A DNA stretch of 64,000 bases from Bacteroidota bacterium (GTDB taxonomy: Bacteria; Bacteroidota; Bacteroidia; NS11-12g; UBA9320). Below, piece after piece: positions 11,083 to 21,039 of the stretch (its first letter is position 1; each line of letters begins with the position of its first letter). The position numbers and the translations under genes are program-made. A model generated the notes under the pieces. The model was not told the origin of the DNA. It saw nothing but the letters and a program-made list of their open reading frames with translations, and did no database searches. Location of the stretch: NCBI GenBank assembly GCA_002746305.1, contig NVWV01000007.1, forward strand, positions 1 to 64,000, in the 5' to 3' direction.

Positions 11083-11736
11083 TTAAGCTTTTATAAGGTT
11101 GTAGAGTTTGAATGTTTTGTACTTTGCCGAAAGCACATTTTTAGAGTCAATATATTTTTGGGTGTTAAATTGGTTTTCAGATACCTTACCACGGATATTG
11201 ACCTTTGAATAGTCAATAGTCACTAAGAATGATTCGCCATTGTCTTTCAACTGCATCATGAGCTTGGTGGGTAGATTATCCTTGATGACTACCGTCATAA
11301 AGTTCACTGGATAGTCTTCTGAAAATGTCATTTCGATAATTTTTTTGCCAGCTGTATCTTTGATTTGTTTGGTTTTGCAGTGAGAAAGAGAGGTAAGATA
11401 ATCCACCGTCTTAGGTGCTGCGATAGCGGAAGAAGGACTCAGTATAATACTCGCATTTTCTTCATCAACTGTCAGTTTGTGGGCCTTGTTTTGAATAGTG
11501 ACCACAGCTCCCTGTTTACTGTAATACTGATTGTTTTTTCTTCGGTATACACTCTCCACACTTGTGGTGGTACCATCCTGCATATTGAGAACGGTCGTCG
11601 TAAATTCCAATACAATCGAATTGCTATTGGAAAGAACATCATTCAGTGATTTTAACTCATCTGCAATTCGTTGGTCTTGCTGACCAAAGGAAGTAATGAG
11701 TAGGCTTGATGCTATTAATACAAATATCGTTCTCAT
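11083..11736 (-). CDS. Small secreted protein of the RHS operon, function unknown
   Basis: 217 residues with a clear N-terminal signal peptide (MRTIFVLIASSLLITSFGQ). The mature part alternates polar and hydrophobic residues as in an antiparallel beta-sheet protein. The segments VLEFTTTVLNMQDGTTTSVESVY and YYSKQGAVVTI loosely recall the LolA/LolB lipoprotein-carrier fold, but I see no diagnostic motif. It ends 2 nt before the giant RHS gene starts and begins 4 nt after the 722-aa gene ends, so it is almost certainly co-translated with them. A role in export or folding of the RHS products is a guess from context only. Confidence 0.85.
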   Translation of the reverse strand: MRTIFVLIASSLLITSFGQQDQRIADELKSLNDVLSNSNSIVLEFTTTVLNMQDGTTTSVESVYRRKNNQYYSKQGAVVTIQNKAHKLTVDEENASIILSPSSAIAAPKTVDYLTSLSHCKTKQIKDTAGKKIIEMTFSEDYPVNFMTVVIKDNLPTKLMMQLKDNGESFLVTIDYSKVNIRGKVSENQFNTQKYIDSKNVLSAKYKTFKLYNLIKA

Positions 11737-11740
11737 AGAT

Positions 11741-13909
11741 TTATTGCTTTAGGGTACTTTGTCTGCTTTCTTGTATGGTAATTACTCCTCGTTCTGTTTC
11801 CTTTTTGGTTCTTACGAGATTCCCTTCTAGATCATACTGATAGAAGGTAGCATAGTTGTTTTCATCCAGAGTAGCTACTAGTTTTAGACTTACAGGATCG
11901 TATACATACGATTGCATACTTCCGTCGACTGGATAGATCCGAATATCATCAAAGAGAGCATGTACCCCATTGGTTCCAAGAACTATTTCAATAAAATTGG
12001 CTGTTGGAGGAATTGTAAACTCTTCATGGATCCGTTGCCAAGATTCTATAATTAGCCCTTGGGAATTGAAGTCTAGACTCGTGCCAGGCACAAGAACTCC
12101 CACTGAACTGTAGAAATTTACTCGAACATAAGGTTCTGTATAATCCACTTGAGTGGTAGAAGCATTTACTTCTTTCACCCATGCACCCAACACATACTTG
12201 CCAGGTTCTATCTCGCCATCTACCACCTTATTTTGTGGGAATGGAGCAAATGATCGAATACAATTACATCCCAAGTCCATTGCTTGACAGCTACTTGGAG
12301 CTGTATAATTTAGGGATGTTTGGCAAAGGGCGGAAGTCTCTTCAAAAAAGAAATCAGTGAAAAGGAATACTTTCACTTCGATTTGTTCTCCATCAGAGAA
12401 CAAATTTTCAAAGGTGAAATTGAGTGTAGTATTATCTACATACTCAAAAACCTCCTGTTGGACTCCATTGGTAATTAATACATGTTTCGCACCAGTGTAG
12501 TTCTGCATACTTACATTTACAGAACCTGTAAGTGTATATTCATTATCTCCATTACAAGAACTCGGAGTAAGACTGGTTATGGTCAAACCACAGGAAGGAG
12601 CTGGAGGCTGTACACACGAATCTGGAGTGAAAGTAAGAACTTCCTGACAACGACCCATTTGCGTTTTAAGTCTGAACGCGTTATTCCCGTTGACCAAGGC
12701 CTTGTACTCATCATTGACTCCGCCAACTATATTTTTACCCGTCCATCGATAGCTGTCAAAGCCCTCCACAAAAGATAATTCTCTTGAGCCATCAGCATTG
12801 CAAGGTCCTTGGGTGATGGCACCATCAAAACAGCTTCCATCAATGTAGGCATAGCCAACATGTCCTCCATAGGCACAATCACCAACCATAAACTTAATAG
12901 TCAGAGTTTCTCCTATCTCTCCCCTTAGCGGAATTACACGCTTTTGCCATTTGCAATACTTATACTGTGGATTCCCAGGCACTTCGAAAAACAAATCTGT
13001 TTTAGCAAAGTTTACATCGTTGGGGTCTGCAACGATTACTTCAGTTGCACAGAGTATTTCATCACCGTTACTTTTGTAGAGTCGTGCAGAGAAAAATGGC
13101 TTATGTTTCAGTGGATGACTTTTCCCAGGATCTTCTAATACTGCAGCAAATCCGTATTCAAAGTAGGGTTGATTGGCAGCCACTGTAAAGGTATAGCTGA
13201 CCTCGGTGACACCATATCCATTGACGAAATTTTCCAATCTTAAGCTGTAATTTCCTCCATCTGGATTGACCATGGGCAAACCTGTACCGCCTACAAAGGC
13301 ATCATAAGAGGACGGACCTGAAGCAATAACTTCCAAACGTTCCCCTTTTTTGGGGTCCACTAAATTCACTGCATTAGCTACAGCATATGTAGATGGCAGT
13401 AAATTCAGGCATGAAAAATCAGTTGTCCCATCATCAAAGTCACACATGGGACGGTAGCCCAACTGAACTTCCCAGTTGTTAAAATTCCCGTTTTCAAAGC
13501 CCACATTATCACAGTTACTAGCCGCAGTTATACTTGAGACTTGCATTGCTTTCAGTACACCGGGAACCAGCATGGGATCTTCGGTAATTTCTTTTTTGAA
13601 GGCAATCAATTCTGTGGTATACTGATTGGATTTATCCGATAAGTATTCTATTAGAATTTCATCTGAGGTCTCATGATGAAAAGCTAGATCCATCATATGG
13701 TCTACATCCTCACTGATTTGCTTAAAATTTTGGTAGACAAACACCTTGGTTTCATCGCTACTTAGGTTTAGACTTATGCTCTGATTTTTAATTGCAGTGA
13801 CAATACCTTTGTCCATCAAGAGCATTTCACGTTCATATACATCGGAGGCGGTAAGAGCAAGTACAACTAAGCACAAGATTGCAGTACATATTTTACGGGT
13901 CATTTTCAT
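11741..13909 (-). CDS. Secreted beta-rich protein with RHS-like C-terminal tail
   Basis: 722 residues with an N-terminal signal peptide (MKMTRKICTAILCLVVLALT). An alpha-helical N-terminal region (about 25-120) is followed by jelly-roll-like segments near 130-360 (CDNVGFENGNFNNWEVQ, then YSLRLEN and FEYGFAAVLEDP) and a second such domain near 560-665 (VLGAWVKEVN, FDDIRIYPVDG). The tail (about 668-710: YVYDPVSLKLVATLDENN, YQYDLEGNLVRTKKET) is the motif that usually lies within RHS proteins, so the family's usual single chain looks split over several genes here. It has many Cys residues (at least 15), fitting disulfides in an exported protein. The gene sits 50 nt downstream of the lipoprotein gene, in the same operon. 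No enzyme motif recognised. Confidence 0.88.
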   Translation of the reverse strand: MKMTRKICTAILCLVVLALTASDVYEREMLLMDKGIVTAIKNQSISLNLSSDETKVFVYQNFKQISEDVDHMMDLAFHHETSDEILIEYLSDKSNQYTTELIAFKKEITEDPMLVPGVLKAMQVSSITAASNCDNVGFENGNFNNWEVQLGYRPMCDFDDGTTDFSCLNLLPSTYAVANAVNLVDPKKGERLEVIASGPSSYDAFVGGTGLPMVNPDGGNYSLRLENFVNGYGVTEVSYTFTVAANQPYFEYGFAAVLEDPGKSHPLKHKPFFSARLYKSNGDEILCATEVIVADPNDVNFAKTDLFFEVPGNPQYKYCKWQKRVIPLRGEIGETLTIKFMVGDCAYGGHVGYAYIDGSCFDGAITQGPCNADGSRELSFVEGFDSYRWTGKNIVGGVNDEYKALVNGNNAFRLKTQMGRCQEVLTFTPDSCVQPPAPSCGLTITSLTPSSCNGDNEYTLTGSVNVSMQNYTGAKHVLITNGVQQEVFEYVDNTTLNFTFENLFSDGEQIEVKVFLFTDFFFEETSALCQTSLNYTAPSSCQAMDLGCNCIRSFAPFPQNKVVDGEIEPGKYVLGAWVKEVNASTTQVDYTEPYVRVNFYSSVGVLVPGTSLDFNSQGLIIESWQRIHEEFTIPPTANFIEIVLGTNGVHALFDDIRIYPVDGSMQSYVYDPVSLKLVATLDENNYATFYQYDLEGNLVRTKKETERGVITIQESRQSTLKQ

Positions 13910-13959
13910 AATTTTAATTTTAATAAAGAATTTTCATAGTCAATCAAACAATTTTGGAT

Positions 13960-14538
13960 TTATTTCTCTTCCCAGATTACGTAGCCTTCTATGGTCAAGT
14001 TGGCATCGCCGGTATTACCTTCTACACACTCCATTTGGGCCGCTCCAAATTCAGATACCAGCTTGCCATCTACTTTTTTGAGTTCGTATTTACCATGAGG
14101 TGTTGATGGACCATCAATGCCATAATATTGACAAGAAGCAGGTGGTGATCCTTCCGTATAAAAGACACCAACTTCGTAAAGATCCCCATCTGGGAAATAA
14201 GAACCTAGTGAATTGACATCATATTCCCGCTCAACTATTTCTCCATTTGAATCTTCCTCATGCTCTAGGACAAGAATAGGATAATTTGCACCTAAGCGTA
14301 TCCGCAACTCTTGTGTTGAATTACTTCCACTAAATTTTTTAGACACAAAATCAGCTCCTTCGTATCGTGTACCATTGATTATCAGATATTCAGCTGTTTC
14401 AGTAGTTCCCGATCCTCCATCTTTAGGTGGTCCATCATCGGTTCCACAACCAGTAATAAAGAAACTTAGTGAGAAGGCTAGAGCCACTACACTTAAGAAT
14501 TTAAGGGGGGATACGGTTTTAATTGAATTTTTGTTCAT
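13960..14538 (-). CDS. Lipoprotein of the RHS operon, function unknown
   Basis: 192 residues. A basic N-terminus, a hydrophobic stretch and the lipobox I-T-G-C (Cys31) mark it as a lipoprotein. The residues after the Cys (GTDDG) are acidic, resembling the signals that send Bacteroidota lipoproteins to the cell surface, so surface exposure is plausible but not shown. The mature part is beta-rich (YLIINGTRYEGADF, LRIRLGANYPILVLEHEED) and contains Cys residues in a PASCQYYG segment and near the end. It lies between the two RHS-related proteins of the operon (31 nt and 50 nt gaps). It could be an accessory or immunity-type lipoprotein; nothing in the sequence decides this. Confidence 0.85.
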   Translation of the reverse strand: MNKNSIKTVSPLKFLSVVALAFSLSFFITGCGTDDGPPKDGGSGTTETAEYLIINGTRYEGADFVSKKFSGSNSTQELRIRLGANYPILVLEHEEDSNGEIVEREYDVNSLGSYFPDGDLYEVGVFYTEGSPPASCQYYGIDGPSTPHGKYELKKVDGKLVSEFGAAQMECVEGNTGDANLTIEGYVIWEEK

Positions 14539-14569
14539 TGTATGTTTGATTAAATATTAATTATGTTGC

Positions 14570-17500
14570 TTAATTTTCGTTAGGGTCAACACAGTCAGTC
14601 AATGTTTTGGTAATATTTACGGTACTATTTTCAGGCACAAAAATGCTCTTGCTACCGGTATGGCTATCGTCATCTAAAATGGGACCTTGGCCTCTAAAAC
14701 TGAAGTGGTCTTCACCACAACTCAGATAACCATAGTCTTCGAATCCATCAAAGGCCAGTTCTCGGTATTGCATGTTGCTTCCTACTGCCGTAGGAATGGT
14801 TTTAGTGTACCCAAAGGTGGCTGCACTATATCGGTTGAGTGCATCCTTGTTTTCTATTTCCGCACCATAAGGAGTAAACTTCGTGATTTCTGAAGTCCAT
14901 GTCCAGTTGTTTTCATCTATCTGCCATTCGGTTCCAGAGTTGTGCCAGAACGGAGTGTAGTTTTTGTAAATACCATCTTCTCGAATGTTGGTATTGTTAT
15001 CTTCCCATGTGTGATTTCTTTGGGTAAGGTAAGCATATGACTTATATGGTCTCCAGTTGCCTTTTAGCCCATTGAGGTACGGATTGGCAGTTTGCAGCAT
15101 TGGGCTATTGCTATCTTCAAAACAGTCACAGAAGGTATCCCATTCGTCTTTGAACACTTGAGACGATGTTGTCAATACTTTATGGAATTCATTGTTTTTT
15201 AAATGCTCCAATGGATTCTCTTTAGTAACCATGCTTCCCATAGCTGTTCCAATGATATTTCGTCTACCAGAACGAATAATTTTAAGTTTGTCATAGGAAC
15301 CATTCAAATCGTTTCCAAACTTGGTAACTAGCTTCACTTCTGTGGGAGATGCCGACACTACCCATGCTCGTTTTTTTCCGTCAAGAAGCAATTCATCTCC
15401 AGGAACAAAGTACTCAGAAGTGTTATCTATTCCTGAAAGAACGCCTGCAGTAGCCACTACGTCTTCAAATTCTAGGTTTAGGTTCTTATATGCCTGCCCC
15501 ATTTGATCGTAGTGCCAATGAGCAGGATATGAGAAGTTATAGATATTGTCATTGAACTCGTTCTGTGTTTGTGTTAACAATACCAAACCTGTTTCAGAAT
15601 CATAGGCCAAATTGTTGGTGCTAATTTTAGAACCCAAATCAAATACTTGTGTTTCTTCTACAATTCCATAACGGTAGATTACTTTAGTCGTAACCGCAGA
15701 CCTAAATTTAGTATCATCCATATTAAAGGAAGGCAATACTGTAGGTACTATTGCAGGGAAAAACGCTGCCAAAAAGGAAGTCAAATTGGGGTTTATACCA
15801 AAAGATATTCCCTTTGTACGTTGCTCTCTAAAATCCATTACAAAATCAAATTCAACACCAATTTCTCTATTGTCAATCGAACCATCTGGTCGTATGATGG
15901 TACACGTATTAACCAGTTTGCTCGACACGTCATTGATTTCTTCGGACTTATACTTGGATAAGGAGCCCGAGATAGGTTCGTTATTTCCTTCCTGATAAAC
16001 CAATGTAGATCTAGGTTTTCCGTGCATGTCATTTATCTCTATACTATATCCTTGAGATACCGTCATGTAATCTCGGCTGTACGGAGTAATAAAATCAAAA
16101 GGAGCGGGAGTTTTACTTTTTATCGGCTTTATTGTAGTAGGTGTTGCCCGTACAGGGAACTCTCTTGCGGTGTAGAAGGTATGCACGATTTTACCTGTGG
16201 CATGTTTTGTAATGTCTAAATGACCTAAACTTTTCACAGTCACTTGGCTATAGCCTACACTTGCACCGGGATAGAAACTTTCACCTATCGGTCCCTCTAA
16301 ATAGTCTCTACTTTTAATAGCAACCAAACGTTCTTTTTTTGTTTTGTTATAAATAGGCAGTTTAAAAGGGTTTTCATCACCTCCTATGCTAGGTTCCCAA
16401 GCGGCTACGCCAGATGATATTTCCTTTCCTCTTTCCATTTTTGTGTAATTGTATTCTGTACCCACTATTTGAGTTGAATTGGTACTTGGATCTGACATGG
16501 TAGACCACGCATCAGAAACCAATATTCTTTTTACTCTAAGACCTCCTCCAACTTTTTTCTGATCTGGAGACTTTAGTCTAACCATAGACTTAGTCAATGA
16601 GATTTTTAAACCTCCTCCGTTTGACTTAATCACGTCCATAGGTCCTTTCAATGCTTGAATCAACCCTTTAACAAATGATGCATCTGCTACAATTCTAAGA
16701 AAGTCATCTAGCCCTCCATCTTCGGGTGCATTTTTTCCCATCACCACTTTGGGCATTTGGTTGAGACCAAAGTTCCAAGCAGCTTTTGAAATAGGGTGCA
16801 CATCTTGACTTATTCCTAGACCATTTTTGTTAACCTTTTCTAATTTTAACCAAGCATATTCGAAGTCATTTGCACCTGTATTTAATAATCCAGCATCTTC
16901 TATCGTCCCGTATCCTGAGACATATTCGTAGTGATTTGAACCGGATATATCTACCAAACATTTGAAGTACAATTCCTCAATACCGTTTGTATACATTTCC
17001 TTGAATTCGTCATTAGTCGTAGACAGGTTCAATGGATCTTTGAGTTTCACTTTCAAATATTGGTGCACATCATCAATTCCAGATGTATTCATCAACGAAT
17101 CATTGGTTATACCATCCTCCAAAAGAGCAGATGTATTGTCTACATCTACAATCTGAAACATTTCCATTGCAGTCTTGTCCTGTACATAGGCATAATCATC
17201 AGCTTCTATTTCCACATTTATATCTCCACCTGAAGGGAGTTTTATGGATGTTAAAGTCCAAGCAGACGCATACTCATCAGCAAGGGTTTTATCCTGTTCA
17301 CAATATGGATATTCTGAGTTGGTCATAGGAGATTCAACATCAAAAATGGCAGCATTGGCAGGATTAGGCTTATAGTTTCCCCATCGGTCAAAGTTTTTCA
17401 AACCGTAGATTGGATTTGTTGGCGAATAGTCAAAAGTATAAGGACTAAACTTAGCCTTGTTTGATTCCCCGTAGGTAAAATAAACACGTTTTAAAGTAAG

Positions 17501-19972
17501 CTTTCCTTTGACGAGATTTATATCTATCCCCTTAACAAGAGTTTCTTCTCCATCGTTATTTTGGATTCCAGGACATAACGAATAATCGTATTCAAAATGA
17601 ACCTCCTTGATTGGAATGGCACTGGCCCCGTTATCTTCATAATCCTTCTTAGCATACAATGATATTTTGTCTAGTTTTAGCGTAGAAAGACCTCCTATGC
17701 CTCCATTGACACCCCTTACTCCATATCCGTCATTTCTAGGACTGGTATGAAAAACAGCAATTGCATTTTTGGTTTCAACCACGTTCAGGAACCAAAGTTC
17801 TTTTTCACCGTAGACATAATTGGCTTTATCATCTGTAAAGTCTGATTTGAGTCCTTCAGTATAATTGGCTTCCCATTCCAAGAATGGAGAACGCCACTTG
17901 TACAAAGTAGGAAGTTTATGGTATTTAAATCTGGTGTAGTTTCCGATGTCATGATCCGATGGTCCTGGCTCTTTATCAGCATCTACATAGTCTGGAGATA
18001 ATACCGAAGTTAGTAAATAAGAGTGTGCATAGGCGGGCATTGTGGTATTTGAATAAAAATGATCAATTCCTGATTTATTCTTTACACTATTGTCTTTAGA
18101 ACTATATGAATATATCCCATTGGCTTGATCGAGATTATTCATGTGTGTTGTTAATTCCTTGTGACCAGATCTTGCCGTAAACATATCTAAACCCACTGCA
18201 AAGCTTGTTTCCTCTTGTGTTCTATTGTAAGCAGGAATCCCATATATATACCTAGCCCCATCTGTTCTAGTAAGTGTAATCTCAGATGTATGGTGTTTTG
18301 GAATGTGTCCCAAGTTTTGCGGCCCATTATCACCTCTAGCAATCCTGTCTTTGTGTGATATAAGTGACATGGTTTGATTTCTTTTCATTCGTTTTTTACG
18401 ATATCCATCGTAGTTCATTGGATTTTGAACTCCGTCCAAATCTACAAGGACAGGATTTGCTACTGAGTTAAATCCTCCCTTCTTTACCTGGATTCTAACT
18501 GCTTTGTCATCTTGAATATTGGAATAGAACTCAGGTTCATCATCAACGGATAGTTCACCCAATTGCTTGTAGGTATATGGTTCATATTCTTTTTCTGAAC
18601 GATTTCGAGTAAAACGGTATTTTGACGCAGCTCCATTGTTTTTGGTCCACGCAGTAGTTTCTGTATTCACAGTATTAATCTCAAAATCAATTCCAGTATG
18701 ATTTGTATTCCCAAAACCTGCTTCTAGTCCTAAAGATCCTCCCACGGAGATGTTTTGGGCATAATTATCTGATACATAGCCAATATCGTTTCGAAAAGGT
18801 CTAAAAGTTCCTCCAACTCCTTGTCCGCTTACATGGAGAAAATCGTAAGTAAAATTAGTAACAGGAAGCATAGAAGTATTTTTATTAAAGGGCAAATCCC
18901 AGTCTCTATTGATATCTTTCATAGCACTCGTGCTCAAAGCCAAATCTGTATTTGGGTATCCGTATCCCGCAACATACATGGTATGGTCACTCAAGTTCAG
19001 AAATTGATCAGAGACATAACCAGAAATAGTGCTATTGGGATGTAGCCCATTGATTTCTCCTCCTACTTTATAGGAATAACTAAGGGAGGTATTTGCCATT
19101 GGCATATTAATGGTGGGAGTATAAGATGACAACCCAATCTGTGCGGAAACATTAGATCGGCCTCCGATTCTACCATTAACTTTTATCCCGTTTTCCAATG
19201 TCGATCTTTCGGCACTTACCCCAATTGTCAGGTTTTTAAAACCTCCTAATGTACTGTAATTAGTACTCATGGAGATGCTAGATTCTCTGATTTTACCTGA
19301 ATTGGTTTTATCCAATTCCGTTACTTTTTTGTCATAACTAACACTAGGTGACATCGACAGTCCATCAGCAGAGGATGTAAATCCCAAACTCCCATTTAGC
19401 ACGCCTTTATCTGAACTCGTTCTATCGCTTCTGATACCTGCAGTAGTTTCAACGGCAAAACCAGAATAGTTGTTATATCGTAGACCCAGAGAATAGGATC
19501 CTTTAATGTTCATTTTTTCAAACATCTTTGACGCTTTACCGCCTGCCCCAAAAAACTCCAAGTTTGGGGAGAACGAACCTCCTATGGTTAAATTGTGCTT
19601 TAGGTTAAACTCCTTTTTAATAAGATCTCCCTGAAAATCATCAGGTAAACCTCGCATGGATCTATTGATTACCCCAGGATTAATATTCCAACCTAAACCG
19701 ACCCAACTAGCTTCTTGATCATTGGTAATCCCAGAGCTGTAAGACAAGTTTATGGGGTATCCATCTACATCTAGTAAAGGGATATTATATGAAAAATTAC
19801 CGCTAAATAAGTTGACCATGTCAGAAGCACCCACGGGTTGAAACCCTTGAACCTCTGGCTGTGACGGTCCACCTGTAAGTGCATAAGCTGCAAATGGTGA
19901 AAAGATTTCTAGAACAAAAACAAGGAGCAAAAGGCTGGCTACTCGTCTGTAGTTTTTTAAGATTAGTTTCAT
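14570..19972 (-). CDS. Large secreted RHS-locus protein (SpvB/TcaB-like N-terminal section)
   Basis: 1800 residues with an N-terminal signal-anchor segment (about 10-32, VASLLLLVFVLEIFSPFAAYA). Residues 40-125 carry the opening typical of Bacteroidota RHS shells (GNFSYNIPLLDVDGYPINLSY, SWVGLGWNINPGVINRSMRG). A long beta-rich body of strand-turn repeats follows (for example ISMSTNYSTLGGFKNLTIGV), suggesting part of a hollow shell. The end (HFSFRGQGPILDDDSHTGSKS) is a domain that in other Bacteroidota proteins runs on into YD repeats; here the gene stops and the next genes resume, so the shell is encoded in pieces. It lies 7 nt after the small lipoprotein gene and 31 nt before the next lipoprotein. 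Whether the pieces assemble is inferred from order and spacing. Confidence 0.9.
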   Translation of the reverse strand: MKLILKNYRRVASLLLLVFVLEIFSPFAAYALTGGPSQPEVQGFQPVGASDMVNLFSGNFSYNIPLLDVDGYPINLSYSSGITNDQEASWVGLGWNINPGVINRSMRGLPDDFQGDLIKKEFNLKHNLTIGGSFSPNLEFFGAGGKASKMFEKMNIKGSYSLGLRYNNYSGFAVETTAGIRSDRTSSDKGVLNGSLGFTSSADGLSMSPSVSYDKKVTELDKTNSGKIRESSISMSTNYSTLGGFKNLTIGVSAERSTLENGIKVNGRIGGRSNVSAQIGLSSYTPTINMPMANTSLSYSYKVGGEINGLHPNSTISGYVSDQFLNLSDHTMYVAGYGYPNTDLALSTSAMKDINRDWDLPFNKNTSMLPVTNFTYDFLHVSGQGVGGTFRPFRNDIGYVSDNYAQNISVGGSLGLEAGFGNTNHTGIDFEINTVNTETTAWTKNNGAASKYRFTRNRSEKEYEPYTYKQLGELSVDDEPEFYSNIQDDKAVRIQVKKGGFNSVANPVLVDLDGVQNPMNYDGYRKKRMKRNQTMSLISHKDRIARGDNGPQNLGHIPKHHTSEITLTRTDGARYIYGIPAYNRTQEETSFAVGLDMFTARSGHKELTTHMNNLDQANGIYSYSSKDNSVKNKSGIDHFYSNTTMPAYAHSYLLTSVLSPDYVDADKEPGPSDHDIGNYTRFKYHKLPTLYKWRSPFLEWEANYTEGLKSDFTDDKANYVYGEKELWFLNVVETKNAIAVFHTSPRNDGYGVRGVNGGIGGLSTLKLDKISLYAKKDYEDNGASAIPIKEVHFEYDYSLCPGIQNNDGEETLVKGIDINLVKGKLTLKRVYFTYGESNKAKFSPYTFDYSPTNPIYGLKNFDRWGNYKPNPANAAIFDVESPMTNSEYPYCEQDKTLADEYASAWTLTSIKLPSGGDINVEIEADDYAYVQDKTAMEMFQIVDVDNTSALLEDGITNDSLMNTSGIDDVHQYLKVKLKDPLNLSTTNDEFKEMYTNGIEELYFKCLVDISGSNHYEYVSGYGTIEDAGLLNTGANDFEYAWLKLEKVNKNGLGISQDVHPISKAAWNFGLNQMPKVVMGKNAPEDGGLDDFLRIVADASFVKGLIQALKGPMDVIKSNGGGLKISLTKSMVRLKSPDQKKVGGGLRVKRILVSDAWSTMSDPSTNSTQIVGTEYNYTKMERGKEISSGVAAWEPSIGGDENPFKLPIYNKTKKERLVAIKSRDYLEGPIGESFYPGASVGYSQVTVKSLGHLDITKHATGKIVHTFYTAREFPVRATPTTIKPIKSKTPAPFDFITPYSRDYMTVSQGYSIEINDMHGKPRSTLVYQEGNNEPISGSLSKYKSEEINDVSSKLVNTCTIIRPDGSIDNREIGVEFDFVMDFREQRTKGISFGINPNLTSFLAAFFPAIVPTVLPSFNMDDTKFRSAVTTKVIYRYGIVEETQVFDLGSKISTNNLAYDSETGLVLLTQTQNEFNDNIYNFSYPAHWHYDQMGQAYKNLNLEFEDVVATAGVLSGIDNTSEYFVPGDELLLDGKKRAWVVSASPTEVKLVTKFGNDLNGSYDKLKIIRSGRRNIIGTAMGSMVTKENPLEHLKNNEFHKVLTTSSQVFKDEWDTFCDCFEDSNSPMLQTANPYLNGLKGNWRPYKSYAYLTQRNHTWEDNNTNIREDGIYKNYTPFWHNSGTEWQIDENNWTWTSEITKFTPYGAEIENKDALNRYSAATFGYTKTIPTAVGSNMQYRELAFDGFEDYGYLSCGEDHFSFRGQGPILDDDSHTGSKSIFVPENSTVNITKTLTDCVDPNEN

Positions 19973-19979
19973 AGTTATT

Positions 19980-20564
19980 TTAAATCTTTAGTTTTATTCT
20001 TCCTTTATTAAATAAGTCATCCTCAAACTCAAGAACAGCACTACTAGAGTACGTATTTGCTTCGAATCCGACTAAAATATCAACGTGTTTGAACATTCCA
20101 GAAGGCTGTTCAAAATGACACATGACAGGTTTATATTCTTCCAATTGATCCGTCACTTTAATGGACTTTGGAAAAACTGACATGAAGTAATTTATTCTCT
20201 CCGTTCTCGTTGGGTACAAATTGCTTGGCCAATCCAAAACAGTATTATCATTTAAGGGATTGAACCGAATTCTATATACCTTGAGTTTTCGTTGTTCATC
20301 GAGTTCTTGAGTGTACGCTTCAGTACCCTTATCGTATAATCGACTTGCTCTGTGACTTGGCAAAATTTCCGTCACTATCATACTGATATCGTCAAAGGTT
20401 CGAACGTTGCTATACAGTTCTGGCTGTTCAGATTCGTCACTCTTTTGTTCTTGTATTAAATCTATTTCACTCGACTCTCCAGAAACTCTATTTTCTACAT
20501 CAGCTCCATTAACATTGCATCCAACAGTTGCAATTAAAAGTAGTATGTAATTACTTGCCCTCAT
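19980..20564 (-). CDS. Putative lipoprotein of the RHS operon, unknown function
   Basis: 194 residues from the ATG at 20564. I chose this start over the upstream in-frame codon at 20603 because it yields a clean export signal (MRASNYILLLIATVGC) ending in Cys16, and because it overlaps the preceding gene by only 14 nt rather than 53. The lipobox is weak (T at -3). The mature N-terminus is acidic and low-complexity (about 25-50), followed by a compact beta-rich domain of unknown family (LKVYRIRFNPLNDN, SIKVTDQLEEYKPVMCHFEQP). It sits between the OmpH-like gene (overlap) and the 1800-aa RHS gene (7 nt gap), so translation is probably coupled. Confidence 0.75.
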   Translation of the reverse strand: MRASNYILLLIATVGCNVNGADVENRVSGESSEIDLIQEQKSDESEQPELYSNVRTFDDISMIVTEILPSHRASRLYDKGTEAYTQELDEQRKLKVYRIRFNPLNDNTVLDWPSNLYPTRTERINYFMSVFPKSIKVTDQLEEYKPVMCHFEQPSGMFKHVDILVGFEANTYSSSAVLEFEDDLFNKGRIKLKI

Positions 20565-21039
20565 ACTTACTATTAATAAATTTAAGAACCTCTTCAGTAA
20601 CATTGTAACTCTTACTTGTATAGAGTATGCTTACATCATCTTTACTATTTGATAGGATTACATCAATTTCTTTACTTTCTGCATAATCCTTTATGTACTG
20701 ATTCAATTGAGTCAAAATTTTCTGATCAGAGTCTTCTGTTATTTGATTTTTATAAGCTTCAAAACGGTCATACCTTGTTTGAAATTCTTGTCGCTTTACA
20801 ATAAATTTAGCACTTAACTCTTCCGAATTTATATTGTTTACAGCAGCTTCTAAGTGTCCAAGCTCTTGATAAAGACTGTCCAAAGACGCCTTTTTGCCTT
20901 TTGTCTTCTCTATAAATTCCGCTTGCATTTCTTTGGTATACGAAAAGTCATTGAAGAGCGTATTGATGTCTACTACAGCAATATTGCTTTGTTGACATCC
21001 AAAGAAGGAAATTGTGACGATAATCAAAAAATATCTCAT
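20551..21039 (-). CDS. OmpH/Skp-family periplasmic chaperone-like lipoprotein
   Basis: 162 residues. The N-terminus (MRYFLIIVTISFFGC) is a lipoprotein signal with Cys15. The rest has the OmpH/Skp layout: a start strand (IAVVDINTLFNDF), a long charged helical hairpin (about 35-115, KGKKASLDSLYQELGHLEAA to DQKILTQLNQYIKDYAE), and a closing strand (IDVILSNSKDDVSILYTSKSYNVTEEVLKFIN). Skp-type proteins hold unfolded outer-membrane or exported proteins in the periplasm; Skp is normally soluble, so lipid anchoring is a variation. Its start overlaps the upstream gene's stop (ATGA) and its end overlaps the next gene, so it belongs to the RHS operon, where it may help export the very large proteins. 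Confidence 0.85.
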   Translation of the reverse strand: MRYFLIIVTISFFGCQQSNIAVVDINTLFNDFSYTKEMQAEFIEKTKGKKASLDSLYQELGHLEAAVNNINSEELSAKFIVKRQEFQTRYDRFEAYKNQITEDSDQKILTQLNQYIKDYAESKEIDVILSNSKDDVSILYTSKSYNVTEEVLKFINSKYEGK